Assembly (NCBI GenBank): GCA_037176725.1
Contig: JAZBRS010000049.1
Location: forward strand, 10,930,001-10,994,000
Reading direction: 5' to 3'
DNA from: Posidonia oceanica
Taxonomy: Eukaryota; Streptophyta; Magnoliopsida; Alismatales; Posidoniaceae
Length of the DNA stretch: 64,000 bases
Shown piece by piece: positions 1 through 11,481 of this stretch. The first letter of the stretch is position 1. Every line of letters begins with the position of its first letter. Under the pieces are notes generated by a model. The model saw nothing but the letters and a program-made list of their open reading frames with translations. It was not told the DNA's origin and did not search any database. Both the position numbers and the translations under genes were made by a program.

Positions 1-653
1 TGCAATCTTCGTATCCCAATACTTCAAAAAGCTCTGTAAGAGGTTTAAGATCGATTTGCATCATTCATTGCCATATTACCCCCAAGGTAATGGGCAAGCT
101 GAAGCTACTAATAAAACATTAATCCGAATCCTTAAGAAAACGGTAGAAGGAGCCAAGGGACATGACTGGACAGATAAGCTAATTGACATCAACCTTGTGG
201 GCCTATCGAAACTCCATAAGAATGCCTACGGGCCTAACTCCGTTTGCGCTTACTTATGGTATAAAGATAGTAGTCCCATTTGAAGTCATGGTCCCCTCAT
301 CCAGGATACAACTCGACAATGAGATAATTGCCGAGGATAAGAGGCAATTATTAAGTCTACAGTTGGATTTGCTAGATGAGAAACGGTTGCAAGCAGCTGA
401 GCATGCACGCCTCTACCAAGAACGACTTGCAAGAGCATATAAGAAGAAAGTAATTGAACGTAAATTCAATATTGGTGAATGGTTGCTTAAAGAAATCCTT
501 CCTCGCAAGCATGGGAAACTGAGACCAAATTGGGAATGACCATACTTGGTGGTTGAGGCATATCCGGGCAATGGCTATTGTTTGGCCAGAGAGGATGGCA
601 CTAGGCTTGAATACCCCTGGAATGCACTACACCTCAAAAGATACTACCCTTGA
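1..653 (+). pseudogene. Integrase C-terminal part, element A0 (Tat-type Ty3/gypsy)
   Basis: The window opens inside an integrase; the zinc finger and first two catalytic acidic residues lie outside. The third catalytic residue is the Glu of GQAEATNK (near 101). It is followed by the conserved TLWAYR block and the C-terminal strand ending LHLKRYYP before the stop at 651-653. The frame changes once near 185, and a TGA at 537-539 stands where the sister copy A1 has GGA (Gly), so no full protein can be made. The same sequence lies inverted at 10570-11230 in A1, which fixes the family. Integrase would insert the cDNA into nuclear DNA. This copy is a decayed remnant belonging to the + strand element that continues at 22028 and 53395. 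Confidence 0.93.
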
Positions 654-1404
654 TATGCACACTGAGCCATTAGACTACCTGTGCTCAAGGGCCCTCTCCT
701 GTTGAAGCCTAGGAATCTTGCCTTAGCCTCACCCCACAAACACCTTGTGGGAGAAGGAAAGGAAAGGGTCCTACATTGAGATAGAGGCAAATCATAAGGA
801 GCCCCCTCCCAGTTCATGAATAGCAAGTCCACACACAATCCTCGACTCAGGCGTGTTACCCTCGTACAAATTGGGTAGGTATCTAAGGCCAAAACCTAGA
901 AGCGTAGAAAAGAGGGGAGTGTACCAAATGAAAGAGTGTCTCAGTTCGTCAAAGAACGAGTATCTATTGACCGAGGGGTGAGACTACTTGCCAAAGTACC
1001 CAGAAAAGAAAGCAAAAAGGGGTCAGAAAAGGAGATAGCAAAGAAGCTGTCCATGGGCAAGGAAAAGGAAAGAGAGTGGAAAGGACGGCAGTAAAGAAGC
1101 TGTCCAAAAGTCAAAATTGAAAAGCTGGGGAATACTAAGTGCAGTAGGAATCAACCTTGAACTAGGAGGGGTTTAGGCTTCAAATCTTCAGCCAACATCT
1201 TAGGATAGGTCATGGACTTTCCTCCTACCCACATCCTGCACTGAACACTGAGAGGCAAGGGGCAGAGGCCTAGGTTTAGGGGCAGTTAGGTGCCAAAATA
1301 AGCCCGTGGTATTTTCTAACTCTAGGATGCACAAGGGACCAAACTGTCAAGGCTTTCCAACCATGAGGTCTCCAGTTTCCCAACTTCCCGAAGGATTCTT
1401 CATC

Positions 1405-1556
1405 TCCCATAAAAATCTAAAATAAAAAAAATGATAAAATCAAAAATAAAAAACGATAAAATCAAAAATAAAAAAAATTAATAAAATCAAAAATCCAAAA
1501 AATGATAAAGTCAAAAATCCAAAAAAAATGATAAAATCAAAAATCCAAAAATAGTG
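1405..1556 (+). repeat. A-rich short tandem repeat (about 24 bp unit)
   Basis: Degenerate units of the form AAAATCCAAAAAATGATAAA repeat about six times. The same array is present inverted at 9645-9805 in A1, so it is a fixed part of the family A 3' region. Confidence 0.85.
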
Positions 1557-2149
1557 AGTAAGGTAAAATCTACCCAACCAACATCATCTCATGAAACTGA
1601 TAACAAGTAAAGGCCAGTGATGTGAAATCTAGGACATTTTACGACTCCGCGTCGTACTCGACCCCTCCTATTCAGGACAGTCGCTTGGTATTCGCCTACG
1701 AGCTAACACTGGGATCTCAAGAAGAGACAGTCCCTCGTTTGGCATATCATCTTTAGACAACAAAGCTGAGGCCAATACTTGTTATTCAAAACCTAAGTTT
1801 CTCCATTGCATTAAGACTTCTTTCCCATTCATAGCATTAGGTTTGCTTAAAGTATGCATTGTATATAGGTTGTTACCAAGTGTTTTGTGACCATGTTGAT
1901 TTCGCAATGTTAAGGATGTTTCTGAGCTTCCAGAAGTCACTTTGGACTAGGGGCAATAATACCCCTAGATGGACTAACGAATTTGCTGAAGTAATGCAGG
2001 AAAATAGTTCAGGGGCGTTAAACGAGCAAATATCAGCGTCCAACGTTGGACATGCCATCTGAAGCGTATAACGATCAACAGAGGGATGTTGGACGCCTGA
2101 TTTTCTACGTCTTACGTTATAAGCGCCCGTTTGAGCATCTTACGTTTTA

Positions 2150-2154
2150 ACTGT
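2150..2154. repeat. Target site duplication ACTGT, left of A1
   Basis: ACTGT precedes the LTR terminus at 2155 and recurs at 22023-22027 just after the other LTR. Removing A1 joins 2154 to 22028 and restores a sequence collinear with RC of 9080-8900, so the insertion site is certain. Confidence 0.95.
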
Positions 2155-3580
2155 TGTGGATATGGGGTTTGGGGAGAGGGAGGAGAAGATGGTGATGAAA
2201 GCGATGGCGAGATGGATGGTTCCCGGGGACGAAGAATGCCTCTTTTGGCTCCCTCTTTTGCTCGCCCTATCTTCTCTTCCTCGAGGTTCCCCTTCTTTGT
2301 ATCCGACTCTGTCACTCCACGTGTAATGGAATCGGTGTGATCGCCACTCTCGGTTCGCTTTCGCCGACCCTCGAGACGCCTTTGGGGAGATGTGATGTGG
2401 TTGCGGATTCAGCTACCTTGGGACAACGCCAGCATTGCCCAAGGGTACCCGTGCTTGGTAAGTTATTTCTTCCTTCTTCCTCCTTGTATGACAAACGTTA
2501 GCAAAGCAAAAGCAAGACAATATAGAAATGGATTAATATGTGTAGCAATATATCCAAAATTAGTAAAAAAGAAAGCAAAGGAAACGTGGTGAAATACGTA
2601 CCCAAGGGGTTTGATCCCCCGGTTGCAATATGAAGGAGATGTATGCCTAGTTAACAATATATGATCTTGGAATAAAAAAAATGCTTGACTATGCTATGGA
2701 ATTAAACAAATAATGACAGAAATAAAGAAAGAAATGTATGAAACAGAGTTCCCTTCTGTCTATGCACAAGGTGCAAACCGTGTTAGCATGAAGCCAACAA
2801 CGACAAAAGGATCCTCTAGCTAGCTCTCAGACTCTTTTCTTTCAAAAAAATTTCTCTTTTCGCTCTAAGTTCTTGAGGAGCTCACTTCTCTAAGATTTTT
2901 AATCTCAAGAGTATGTGAATTCCAAAAGCTTCTTAGCTCTTTTCCTCTCTCCAAAATCCGGCCCTAAACATTGGGAGGGTACCCATGCTTTTATAGAAGC
3001 AAGAGAGGAACAAAAAATGACACAAATGCCAAGTCAGCAGAGTTTCCTGTTTCAGAGGTGTTATACGCTGGAAAACCAACGTATAACGTTATAAGCGAGA
3101 GAACTTGCGTGTAACGACCTTCGAGGCATAACTGCCAGGATCAGAGAAGATTCTCCAATTAAGGAGTCCTTAAGTGCGATTAAACTCGGCTTTGATGGCT
3201 TTGACCGGTCAACAGGTTCTAAAGATGGTAAAAACAAAATTTTTGGATTAGGTCAAATATGGAAAGCTTTGGCTGACTGCGTTGCCACGTTGGACGCTGC
3301 AAAACCAGCGGCCAACGTTAGCCGCTGGAAAACCAACGGCCAACGTTGTACGCGGACAATTCAGCGGACAACACCCTTAATCAGTTTGCCTTTCAAATTT
3401 GGTCAAGACGTGAAGAATACTCAGGTTGCCAACATTTGGGGCTTAAAAGGTATAGCATTTTGAATTTGAGAGGGACATTTAGCTCAAGCGAGATTCAGAA
3501 ATGGATGGAGGGCCTCTAAGAGTGATCTAATGCAAGAGACTATCCTAACATGAAGGGAGTACCAAAACGGGGTATCTATA
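2155..3580 (-). repeat. 3' LTR of A1
   Basis: Aligns end to end with 20597-22022. The plus-strand left end is TGTGGATATGGGG and the right end GGGGTATCTATA (the partner ends CTACA, so the outer dinucleotide has mutated). A TATAAAA box lies on the minus strand at 2989-2995. It contains several AACGTT dyads (for example 3308-3325). Confidence 0.95.
2989..2995 (-). promoter_or_regulatory. TATA box in A1 3' LTR
   Basis: TATAAAA on the minus strand in the same LTR position as 21431-21437 and as 56060-56067 in the A0 LTR, consistent with the LTR promoter. Confidence 0.6.
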
Positions 3581-3595
3581 GATTGCCACTCCTTA
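3581..3595 (-). other. Polypurine tract of A1
   Basis: On the minus strand AAGGAGTGGCAATC directly precedes the LTR. The A0 equivalent (55460-55473) is AAGGAAGGGTAATC. A purine-rich run next to the 3' LTR is the plus-strand primer in LTR elements. Confidence 0.65.
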
Positions 3596-3764
3596 AAGAT
3601 GGCTTCGGCATAAAGCTATCTACAAGGCGAGACGATACCCCCGTGTGGTGCTACTTGGGGGTCCTAAATGAAATCCAATGCCTGCTGCCACCAGACTTGG
3701 ACGGGACACAAAGAGGGTCGGTTAAAGAAACACGACCAAGGGGATTGCCCAAGGGGAACAAACT

Positions 3765-3975
3765 AACGACACGCCACGGTGAAGACCCGTAGGGGTCAAG
3801 CTAAAGGACACTGCCGCGGGGAAGACCCGCGGGGGGTCAAACTAAAAGACATGATACGGGGGTGGCCTGTAGGGGTCAAACTAAAAGACATGCTACGGGG
3901 ATGGCCCATAGGAGTCAAGCTAAAGGACACTGCCACGGGGAAGACCTGCGGGGGTCAAACTAAAAGGATGGATAG
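3765..3975 (-). repeat. 36-bp tandem repeat, A1
   Basis: About five units of a GGGGTCAAACTAAAAGACA-type sequence, each with a core of the form xGGG-GAAGA-CCCx'. One unit has perfect 7-bp arms, CCGCGGG and CCCGCGG (3814-3832). The homologous array in A0 is at 55088-55325. Confidence 0.9.
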
Positions 3976-4189
3976 CTAATGATTCCGACGACCACTCAAT
4001 GTGAATGCAGTACAATGCACTATGCATGGATGCGTGCTGACGGGAATGCAAAAGGGGTTATGATGTGCAATGCATGACCCTAGGTAATGAGGTTCCTCCA
4101 TCATCGCCGGCTTTAATTTGTATACCGGGTTGGCTCAGGAATTTTTCTCACCACCCAAGGCAGACTGACACATGCGTGAATGCAATTTG
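3976..4189. other. Noncoding spacer between arrays, A1
   Basis: No gene seen. Collinear in reverse with 54850-55087 of A0, which supports it as ordinary family A 3' region. Confidence 0.7.
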
Positions 4190-4545
4190 TCATTATCAGG
4201 TGCCCTTTCCTCGAGTGTAGCCTACACTCTCCCGGGGACCATCGTCTCATGATACGCGGATTGGTGAGCGAGAGGTCCATGATGCTCCCAGGCAACAGGG
4301 GAAACGACCTCTTCTCTGCCGACCACGTTGGCTCGATTCGTCACAATTAGGTGTCCTCTCATCGAATGTTGCCTACATTCTCGACAGAGACCGTCATCCC
4401 GTGACCCGGAATCAATGAACAATGACTCCATCGATACCGTTGGCGTTATTCGTCAGAATCAAGTGTCCTTTCATTGAATGTTGCCTAGATTCTCGGTGGG
4501 GACCATCATCTTCTAACCTGGGAGTTAGTGAACAGGGGGTTCACT
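4190..4545 (-). repeat. About 109-bp degenerate tandem repeat, three units, A1
   Basis: Each unit carries a short dyad: GAGTGTAGCCTACACTC (4213-4229), GAATGTTGCCTACATTC (4364-4380) and GAATGTTGCCTAGATTC (4475-4491, one arm base changed). The three matching units in A0 are at 54510-54850. Confidence 0.85.
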
Positions 4546-4549
4546 AATA

Positions 4550-5045
4550 CGGTTGGCTTTGCTTTGTTGACTCGGTCATGCTCCGGGGGTCTTTCTGCTA
4601 GTTGGTTTTGCTTTGTTTGTCCGGTTGTGCTCCGGGGTTGCTTTGTTTGTCTGGTCATGCTCCAGGGTTTGCTTTGTATGTCCGGTTGTGCTCCGGGGCT
4701 TGCTTTGATTGACTTGCTTTGTTTGTGCAGTTGTGCTCTGGGGTTTGCTTTGTTTGTCCAGTCATGCTCCGGGGTTTGCTTTGTATGTCCGGTTGTGCTC
4801 TGGGGCTTGCTTTGTATGTCCGGTTGTGCTCCGGGGCTTGCTTTGTATGCCTGGTTGTGCTCCGGGGCTTGCTTTATATGTCCGGTTGTGCTCTGAGGAT
4901 CTTTCTTTGGTAGGTTTGCTTTGTTGTCCCAGTTGTGCTCCGGGGATCTTTCCTTGGTAGGTTTGCTTTGTTATCCCAGTTATGCTCCGGGGATCTTTGC
5001 TTTGGTGTCCCGGTTATGCTCCGGGGATCTTTCTGATTGATTTGC
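4550..5045 (-). repeat. About 30-bp tandem repeat with paired CCGG sites, A1
   Basis: Around fifteen units of the type CCGGTTGTGCTCCGGGG then TTGCTTTGTATGT, with CCGG or CCCGG on both sides of a short TTGTGCT/TTATGCT centre. Open frames through it give Cys/Leu-rich translations that are only a by-product of the repeat. The A0 counterpart is 53400-54515. Confidence 0.9.
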
Positions 5046-6603
5046 CGAGGGGATTACCCAAGGGAGGCGGAAAATTAAAAAAAAACTTGACATGCCTAGG
5101 AGAAGACCCAAGGGAGTCGAAAATAAAAACTTGACGTGCCTAGGGGAAGACCTAAGGGAGTCGAAAATAAAAACTTGACGTGCTTAGGGGAAGACCCTAA
5201 GGAGTCGAAAATAAAAACTTGACGTGCCTAGGGGAAGACCCTAGGGAGTCGAAAATAACAGCATGACGTGCCTAGGGGAAGACCCAAGGGAGTCAAAAAT
5301 AAAAACTTGACGCACCTAAGGGAAGACCCAAGGGAGTCGAAAATAACAACTTGACGTGCCTGGGGGAAGACCCTAGGGAGTCGAAAATAAAAACTTGACG
5401 TGCTTAAGGGAAGACCCTAGGGAGTCGAAAATAACAGCAGGACGTGCCTAGGGAAAGACCCTAGGGAGTCGAAAATAACAGCAGGACGTGCCTAGGGGAA
5501 GACCCTAGGGAGTCGAAAATAGTAGCATGACGTGCCTGGGGGAAGACCCTAGGGAGTCAGAAATAAAAATTTGACGTGCCTAGGGGAAGACCCTAGGGAG
5601 TCGAAAATAAAAACATGACGTGCCTAGGGGAAGATCCTAGGGAGTCGAAAATAAAAACTTAACGTGCCTAGGGGAAGACCTTAGGGAGTCGAAAATAACA
5701 GTAGGACATGCCTAGGGGAAGACCCTAGGGAGTCGAAAATAAGAATCTGACGTGCCTAGGGGAAGACCCTAGGGAGTCGAAAATAAAAACTTGACGTGCC
5801 TAGGGGAAGACCCTAGGGAGTCGAAAATAAAAACTTGATGTGCCTATGGGAAGACCCTAGGGAGTCGAAGATAACAACAGGACGTGCCTAGGGGAAGACC
5901 CTAGGGAGTCGAAAATAGCAGCATGACGTGCCTAGGGGAAGACCCGAGGGAGTCAAAAATAAAACTTGTCGTGCCTAGGGGAAGACCTTAGGGAGTCGAA
6001 AATAACGATAGGACGTGCCTAGGGAGTCGAAAATAGCAGCATGACGTGCCTAGGGGAAGACCTTAGGGAGTCGGAAATAAAAATTTGACGTGCCTAGGGG
6101 AAGACCCTAGGGAGTCGAAAATAACGGCAGGACGTACCTAAGGGAAGACCCTAGGGAGTCAAAAATAGTAGCATGACGTGCCTAGGGGAAGACCCTAGGG
6201 AGTTGAAAATAAAAACTTGACGTGCCTAGGGGAAGACCCTAGGGAGTTGAAAATAAAAACTTGACATGCCTAGGGGAAGACCCTAGGGAGTCGAAAATAA
6301 AAACTTGACGTGCCTAGGGGAAGACCCTAGGGAGTCGAAAATAAAAACTTGATGTGCCTAGGAGAAGACCCTAGGGAGTCGAAAATAACAGCAAGACGTG
6401 CCTAGGGGAAGACCCTAGGGAGTCGAAAGTAAAAATTTGACGTGCCTAGGGGAAGACCCTAGGGAGTCGAAAATAAAAACTTGACGTACCTAGGGGAAGA
6501 CCCTAGGGAGTCGAAAATAAAAACTTGACGTGCCTAGGGGAAGACCCTCGGGAGTCGAAAATAACAACAGGACATGCCTAGGGGAAGACCCTAGGGAGTC
6601 AAA
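5046..6603 (-). repeat. 44-bp tandem array, about 35 copies, A1
   Basis: The unit contains the dyad CCTAGGGGAAGACCCTAGG (7-bp arms, GAAGA loop; example 5227-5245), followed by AGTCGAAAATAAAAACTTGA. Most units keep perfect arms. There are no unique spacers, so it is a minisatellite. A related array lies inverted in A0 at 29700-30865. Confidence 0.95.
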
Positions 6604-6962
6604 AAGGATACTCTTTGGCTTAGCTTGCTTTGTTGACCCAGTGTGCTCCGGGTTTCTTTTCTGCTCTCAATTCTGCTTTGCCTCGTTGGACGCTTGATTC
6701 TCAACGTTCAACGTTGGACACTTAAAGCATCGCGGCTAACATTGGACGACATTACGGCCGCGTATAACATCGCGAGACAGGCTGCTGTCCTTCCTGTTTG
6801 GGAATCACCGTTTTGGCAGTAAATTTCCAATCTTCCCTGGATTTCCATTCTGATGATGCTCCACGGCCTATATTAGACCTCCTCTTGGCTTGGATCTCGT
6901 AGTTCAAACATCTATCTTCCTTCCCTTATTGATTTTGCTTGCTAGGGCTTGTGCTTCTCCTC
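6604..6962. other. Noncoding spacer upstream of antisense gene 1, A1
   Basis: No gene seen. It contains a dense cluster of AACGTT/GGACGC words (6685-6775), as does the matching A0 spacer at 29520-29640. It lies directly upstream of the antisense gene starting at 6963, where a promoter for that gene would be expected. Confidence 0.6.
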
Positions 6963-8286
6963 ATGGATTTGAATGATATCCCATGACATGCTTTTCAGGT
7001 GGCCGTCTTCTCCTCTCCTTCTGACATGAAGCAGCTCCGGCTGGAGGCCATACCCAACCATTTGGCGAACCTGTTGGTGCATGAGAAGGTACTCCCCGTT
7101 TGCATCTTTTCCACATATTCCAATTCTCTTACTTCTGCTGATTTTTCTTTACTTCATAGCCTCTAACTTCTGCCAACAACGACCGGGACTCGAAAGCCTA
7201 TCAGTTAGACTGGGTTTAACAATTCCGTTCTTGGGCTTTGAAGAAGTATCGGGAACGCTTGGAGGAGGCTGGTCTCTGTCAGGCCCTTCGCCAGTTGCGG
7301 CAGCTTGTTGACTGGAAGGCACTCTTCGGCCTTTGCGGGCTGTGGAATTCCTTGACCCATACATTCTTTTCTTCTGCTGGGGAATTGACCATTCTCTTGG
7401 AGGAGGTGAGTGCCCTCCTAGGTACTTGGCATGCCGACCCATCCATTTACTGCAGGGATGCCTACCTTTTGCCGATCGGGGTGGTAGGCTCTTTTTCACT
7501 CCTAAAGCGCATCTTCGGCTCCATTGTTGTGCCGGAGGATCTGGTGCTGGATGGCTGTATCAAACTCTCCTCTCTGTGGAAATTTTTCTGTAAATAGCGC
7601 GACAGCATCCGCTCCAAGGCATCTTGCTTGGAATGTGTCTTCATCCTAATCGGGGGATTGGTGCTCTTTCCAAATGAAGCTTTGACTATTAGTGCCTACC
7701 ACGCCGAACTCATGTGCATCTGCGTGTGCAACCCGGAGAAGTATTTGAGTCAGTCTGTTTTGGCTTTTATCAACTGGGGCCTATCCAGTGCTTGCCTCGG
7801 GGGGCCATTCTTTGGCTTGCCGTTCCTTGTTCTGCGCTGGCTGGAGGAGCACTTTCTTCTGCCTGCTTTCTTCGCCGTTTTTGCGCTTGCGAGGTCAAGT
7901 CCCAGATGGACTCCTTCAATCCCCCCTCGTCTTTCAGGACAGTATCTGACCTGGAGTATTTCTTGACACTAACTGGGGCGACTGAATTTGTGAGGTACAA
8001 CCCTCAGCGTTGCTTCTCGATGCTGGGGACTCCTCAGGCTATACCTCCCTTGCCGCGCTTCTCTGATATGATTCTTCCGCATTTGAGGGACACTCCTGGG
8101 GACATCATCCAGGTCTTCTATCAGGCTGGTATCTGGGACGGGAAGGGGCGAAACTGAGTCCTTTCTGCATGGGAGAACTTGAATGCGGATCGTGAAGCCA
8201 TCTCTCTTGCAACTTATGATGCTTGGTACGAGGGCGTGCGTCCTAAATTGTTCACTGAATTTCCTTCAAAAAGACAGAAGATGTAA
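6963..8286 (+). pseudogene. Passenger gene 1 (DUF7745-like), antisense in A1
   Basis: ATG at 6963; exon 1 is 6963-7088, a 71-bp GT-AG intron is 7089-7159 (donor AAG|GTACTC, acceptor TTCATAG|CC), and exon 2 runs to TAA at 8284-8286. The product resembles the DUF7745 group of plant transposon-associated proteins: a VDWKALFGL block, a hydrophobic LIGGLVLFPN segment, then GGPFFGLPFLVLRWLEEHF, and a basic tail SKRQKM. Function unknown. It is opposite in strand to gag-pol. In-frame stops are TGA (6984-6986), TAA (7217-7219), TAG after KFFCK and TGA (8155-8157); part of exon 2 is deleted near 7862 with loss of frame. The A0 copy (27988-29339) has Arg, Gln and Arg at the first, second and fourth of these. 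Confidence 0.75.
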
Positions 8287-8645
8287 TTAGAAATGTATCC
8301 CTTATCATCAATAAAATTTATTTCGTCTCTTTGGTCCATATTGAATGAATTTGTATGAATTGAATGAGAATATCAGAATTCAGAACACTTCCCTGAACTT
8401 AAAGCGTTGTACGCCCAACTTGGAGCGTCCAACGTTATACGCTAGAAATCCAGCGGCTAACATTTTAACTCGCAAAACGTTGGACGTCAGCATTCATGCG
8501 TATAACGTCTTTTCTTCCCGAGGCGTTGGACGCTAGGATTCACGCGTATAACGTTAAAAGGTATAAAACCCTTGTCCTACGCCACGAGTGGCTATCAGAC
8601 CTCCTTCTTCTCTTCTTCTCCGGCCACGGCGATCTATCGGCGAGC
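8287..8645 (+). other. AACGTT-rich spacer with TATA box, A1
   Basis: Contains a dyad at 8425-8442 (GCGTCCAACGTTATACGC) and several half sites, then GGTATAAAACCC near 8560, matching the promoter of the PMD gene in A0 (27706-27712). The deletion junction GAGCTT lies at 8642-8647, and everything that separates this promoter from gene 2's last exon in A0 is missing. Confidence 0.7.
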
Positions 8646-8891
8646 TTTATTCCTCGTATTCGGGTTCAGGAGCGCAGTCTTCCATCTGATGCAGTAATGG
8701 TGAACTACATTCGGGCTCTCTGGTCGTCTCTGGACCGCCATGATGATTCAGAGGGGCCATTAACTGCTCCTTGCTGCCTACCACGGGAGGATGTGCATTG
8801 GAAGTGGTATTCGAAGCTACTGCCCAAACCCGAGGAGTGGGTTGAAGCAACGGGCATGCTGCGCAGAAAAAGGAAGAAGATGGTTAGATAG
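8646..8891 (+). pseudogene. C-terminal remnant of passenger gene 2, A1
   Basis: An open segment reading FIPRIRVQERSLPSD near its start and ending RRKRKKMVR before TAG 8889-8891. It matches the last part of the gene at 22198-23537 in A0. The N-terminal part is gone because of a 5.2-kb deletion relative to A0. The deletion puts the PMD-type TATA box upstream of this fragment. No function can be assigned; the basic tail resembles a nuclear-localisation signal. Confidence 0.75.
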
Positions 8892-10569
8892 GCAATCATT
8901 GTAATTTTGATTTTTGGGGACCATATATCTTTTCAAGGGAATTAATACACATATTTCATTTTTCATCTTTGTTCATGTGTTTTGGATTATTCTGAGTTCA
9001 GAAATACTCCCTGGTGACTTTGATGTTTTCTCAAAAGCCTTTTGCCCAACAATCTGTAGTTTAAGTCACAATTAAAACGTAAGACGCTCAAACTGGCACT
9101 TATAACGTAAGACACAGAATATCAGGCGTTCAACATCCCAATGTTGATCGTTATACGCTTCAGATGGCGCGTCTAACGTTGGACGCTGATATTTGCTCGT
9201 TTAACGCTCCTGGGCTGTTTTCCTGCATTACCTTAGCAAATTTGTTAGTCCATCTAGGAGTATGATTGCCCCTAGTCCAAAGTGCCTTCTGGAAACTCAG
9301 AAATATTTTTAACACTGTGAAATTAGCATGGTCACAAGACACTTGGTAACAATTTATGCATACTTTAAGCAAACCTAATGCTATGACTGGGAAAGAAATT
9401 AAGAGAAACTTAGATTTTGAATAACAAGTATTGGCCTCAGCTTTGTTGTCTAAAGATGATATGCCAAATGAGGGACTGTCTCTTCTTAAGATCCCAGTCT
9501 TAGCTCGTAAGTGAATACCAAGCGACCGTCTTGAATAGGAGGGGTCGGGTACGACGCGGAGTCGTAAAATGTCCTAGATTTCGCATCACTGGCCTTTACT
9601 TGTTATCAGTTTCATGAGATGATGTTGGTTGGGTAAATTTTACCCTATTCACTATTTTTGGATTTTTTTATTTATCATTTTTTTGGATTTTTTATTTCAT
9701 TATTTTTTTTTGGATTTTTGGTTTTATCATTTTTTTGGATTTTTGATTTTATCATTTTTTTGGATTTTCGATTTTATCATTTTTTTGGATTTTTGATTTT
9801 ATGGGGAGATGAAGAATCCTCCGGGAAGTTGGGAAAACTTGGGACCTCATGGTTGGAAAACCTTGACAGTTTGGTCCCTTATGCATCCTAGAGTCAGAGA
9901 ATACCACGAGCTTATTTTGGCACCTAACTGCCCCTAGACCTAGGCCTCTGCCCTTTGCCTCTAAGTGTTCAGTGCAGGATGTGGGTAGAAGGAATGTCCA
10001 TGCCCTATCCTAAGATGTTGGCTGAAGATTTGAAGCCTAAACCCCTCCTAGTTCAAGGTTGATTCCTACTGTGCTTAGTATTCCTCAGTTTTCCTGTTTT
10101 TGACTCTTGGACAGCTTCTTTGTTGCCGTCTTTCCCACACTCTTTCTTTTCCTTGCTCATGGACGGCTTCTTTACTGCCTTCTTTTCTGACCCTTTTTGC
10201 TTGTTTTTTCTGGGTATTTTGGCAAGTAGTCTCACCCCTTCTGAGTGCTCGATCAATTGATACTCGTTCTTTGACGAACCGAGACACTCTTTCATTTGGT
10301 ACACTCCCCTCTTTTCTGTGCTTCTAGGTTTTGGTCTTAGATGCCTACCCAATTTGTACTAAGGTAACGTGCTTGACTCGAGGATTGTATGTGGACTTGT
10401 TATTCATGAACTGGGAGGGGGCTTCTTGTGATTTGCCTCTATCTCAGTGTAGGACCATTTCCTTTCCCTCTCCCACAAGGTGTTTGTGGAGTGAGGCTAA
10501 GGCAAGATTCCTAGGCTTCAACAGCAGGGGGCCCTTGAGCACGGGTAGTCTAATGGCTCAGTGTGCATA
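8892..10569 (-). other. Noncoding region downstream of A1 integrase
   Basis: No gene seen. Collinear with 654-2154 plus 22028-22197 of A0 in reverse. Contains AACGTT dyads (9169-9186) and a T-rich repeat. An 82-codon open frame on the plus strand (10331-10579) is open in both copies but shows no recognisable motif. Confidence 0.75.
9645..9805 (-). repeat. T-rich short tandem repeat, A1
   Basis: Units of the form TTTTTTGGATTTTTGATTTTATCA. Reverse complement of the A-rich array at 1405-1556. Confidence 0.85.
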
Positions 10570-11445
10570 TCAAGGGTAGTACCTTTTGAGGTGCAGTGCA
10601 TTCTAGGGGTATTCAAGCCTAGTGCCATCCTCTTTGGCCAAACAGTAGGCATTGCCCGGATATGCCTCAACCACCAAGTATGGTCCTTCCCAATTTGGTC
10701 TCAGTTTCTCATGCTTGCGAGAAAGGATTTCTTTAAGCACCCATTCACCAATATTGAATTTACGTTCAATTACTTTCTTCTTATATGCTCTTGCAAGTCA
10801 TTCTTGGTAGAGCTATGCATGCTCAGTTGCTTGCAACCGCTTCTCATCTAGCAAATCCAACTGTAAACTTAATAATTGCCTCTTATCCTTGGCAGTTATC
10901 TCATTGTCGAGTTGTATCCTGAATGAGGGGATCATGATCTCAAATGGGACTACCATCTCCATACCATAAGTAAGCGCAAACGGGGTTTGGCCCGTAGGTG
11001 TTCTTATGGAGGTTCGATAGGCCCACAAGGTATTAATTAGCTTATCTGTCCAGTTATGTCCCTTGGCCCCTACCGTTTTCTTAAGGATTCGGATTAATGT
11101 TTTATTAGTAGCTTCAGCTTGTCCAATACCTTGGGGGTAATATGGCGATGAATGATGCAAATCGATCTTAAACTTCTTACAGAGCTTTTTGAAGTCTTGG
11201 GATATGAAGATTGCGCCATTGTCTGCTACCAATTTCTTTGGGATCCCGAACCTTGAGATGATATTCTTCCGCACGAACTTGCAAAGATTTGAAGCTTTAA
11301 TTTCAGTGAACGCTTCCGCTTCAGCCCATTTAGTGAAGTACTCAATGGCTGTGAGGATGAATCTATTCTGCTTTTCAGTGTCGAATGGTCCGACGACATC
11401 AAATGCCCACATAGAGAAGGGCCACACTACTTGGGTCGGATTCAA
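10570..11445 (-). pseudogene. Integrase core and C-terminus, A1
   Basis: DDE catalytic domain of a Tat-type integrase. Visible are the first Asp in WAFDVVGPFD, the second in VADNGAIF and the Glu in GQAEATNK, then LINTLWAYR and the C-terminal strand ending at TGA 10570-10572. The core is open from 11445 to 10813. After EHA there are three stops: TAG near 10813, TGA at 10798-10800 (A0 has CGA at 423-425) and TAG at 10603-10605 (A0 has TGG at 618-620). A TAG just upstream (QC*IHADRIH, about 11477) separates it from the zinc finger. The catalytic residues are intact but the protein cannot be complete. Confidence 0.93.
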
Positions 11446-11481
11446 TTCTGATGCTGGTGCATGTATTCTGTCTGCATGTAT

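Larger units (their letters stand above)
654..2154 (+). other. Noncoding region downstream of A0 integrase
   Basis: No gene seen. It is collinear with 9070-10569 of A1 in reverse orientation, so it is part of the family A 3' region. It contains an A-rich repeat (1405-1556) and, near its right end, copies of the AACGTT dyad motif (for example 2036-2053). It ends at the insertion point of A1, and the sequence resumes at 22028. Confidence 0.85.

Noticed and set aside
5046..6603. CRISPR-like regular array
   Set aside because: Spacers are part of the repeated unit and not unique, and the sequence is from a plant nuclear genome; it is a minisatellite.
644..10579. 82-codon ORF open in both A0 (644-892, minus) and A1 (10331-10579, plus), antisense just after integrase
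   Set aside because: The two copies are highly similar overall, so shared openness is weak evidence; no motif, no splice context and no start-site features were seen.
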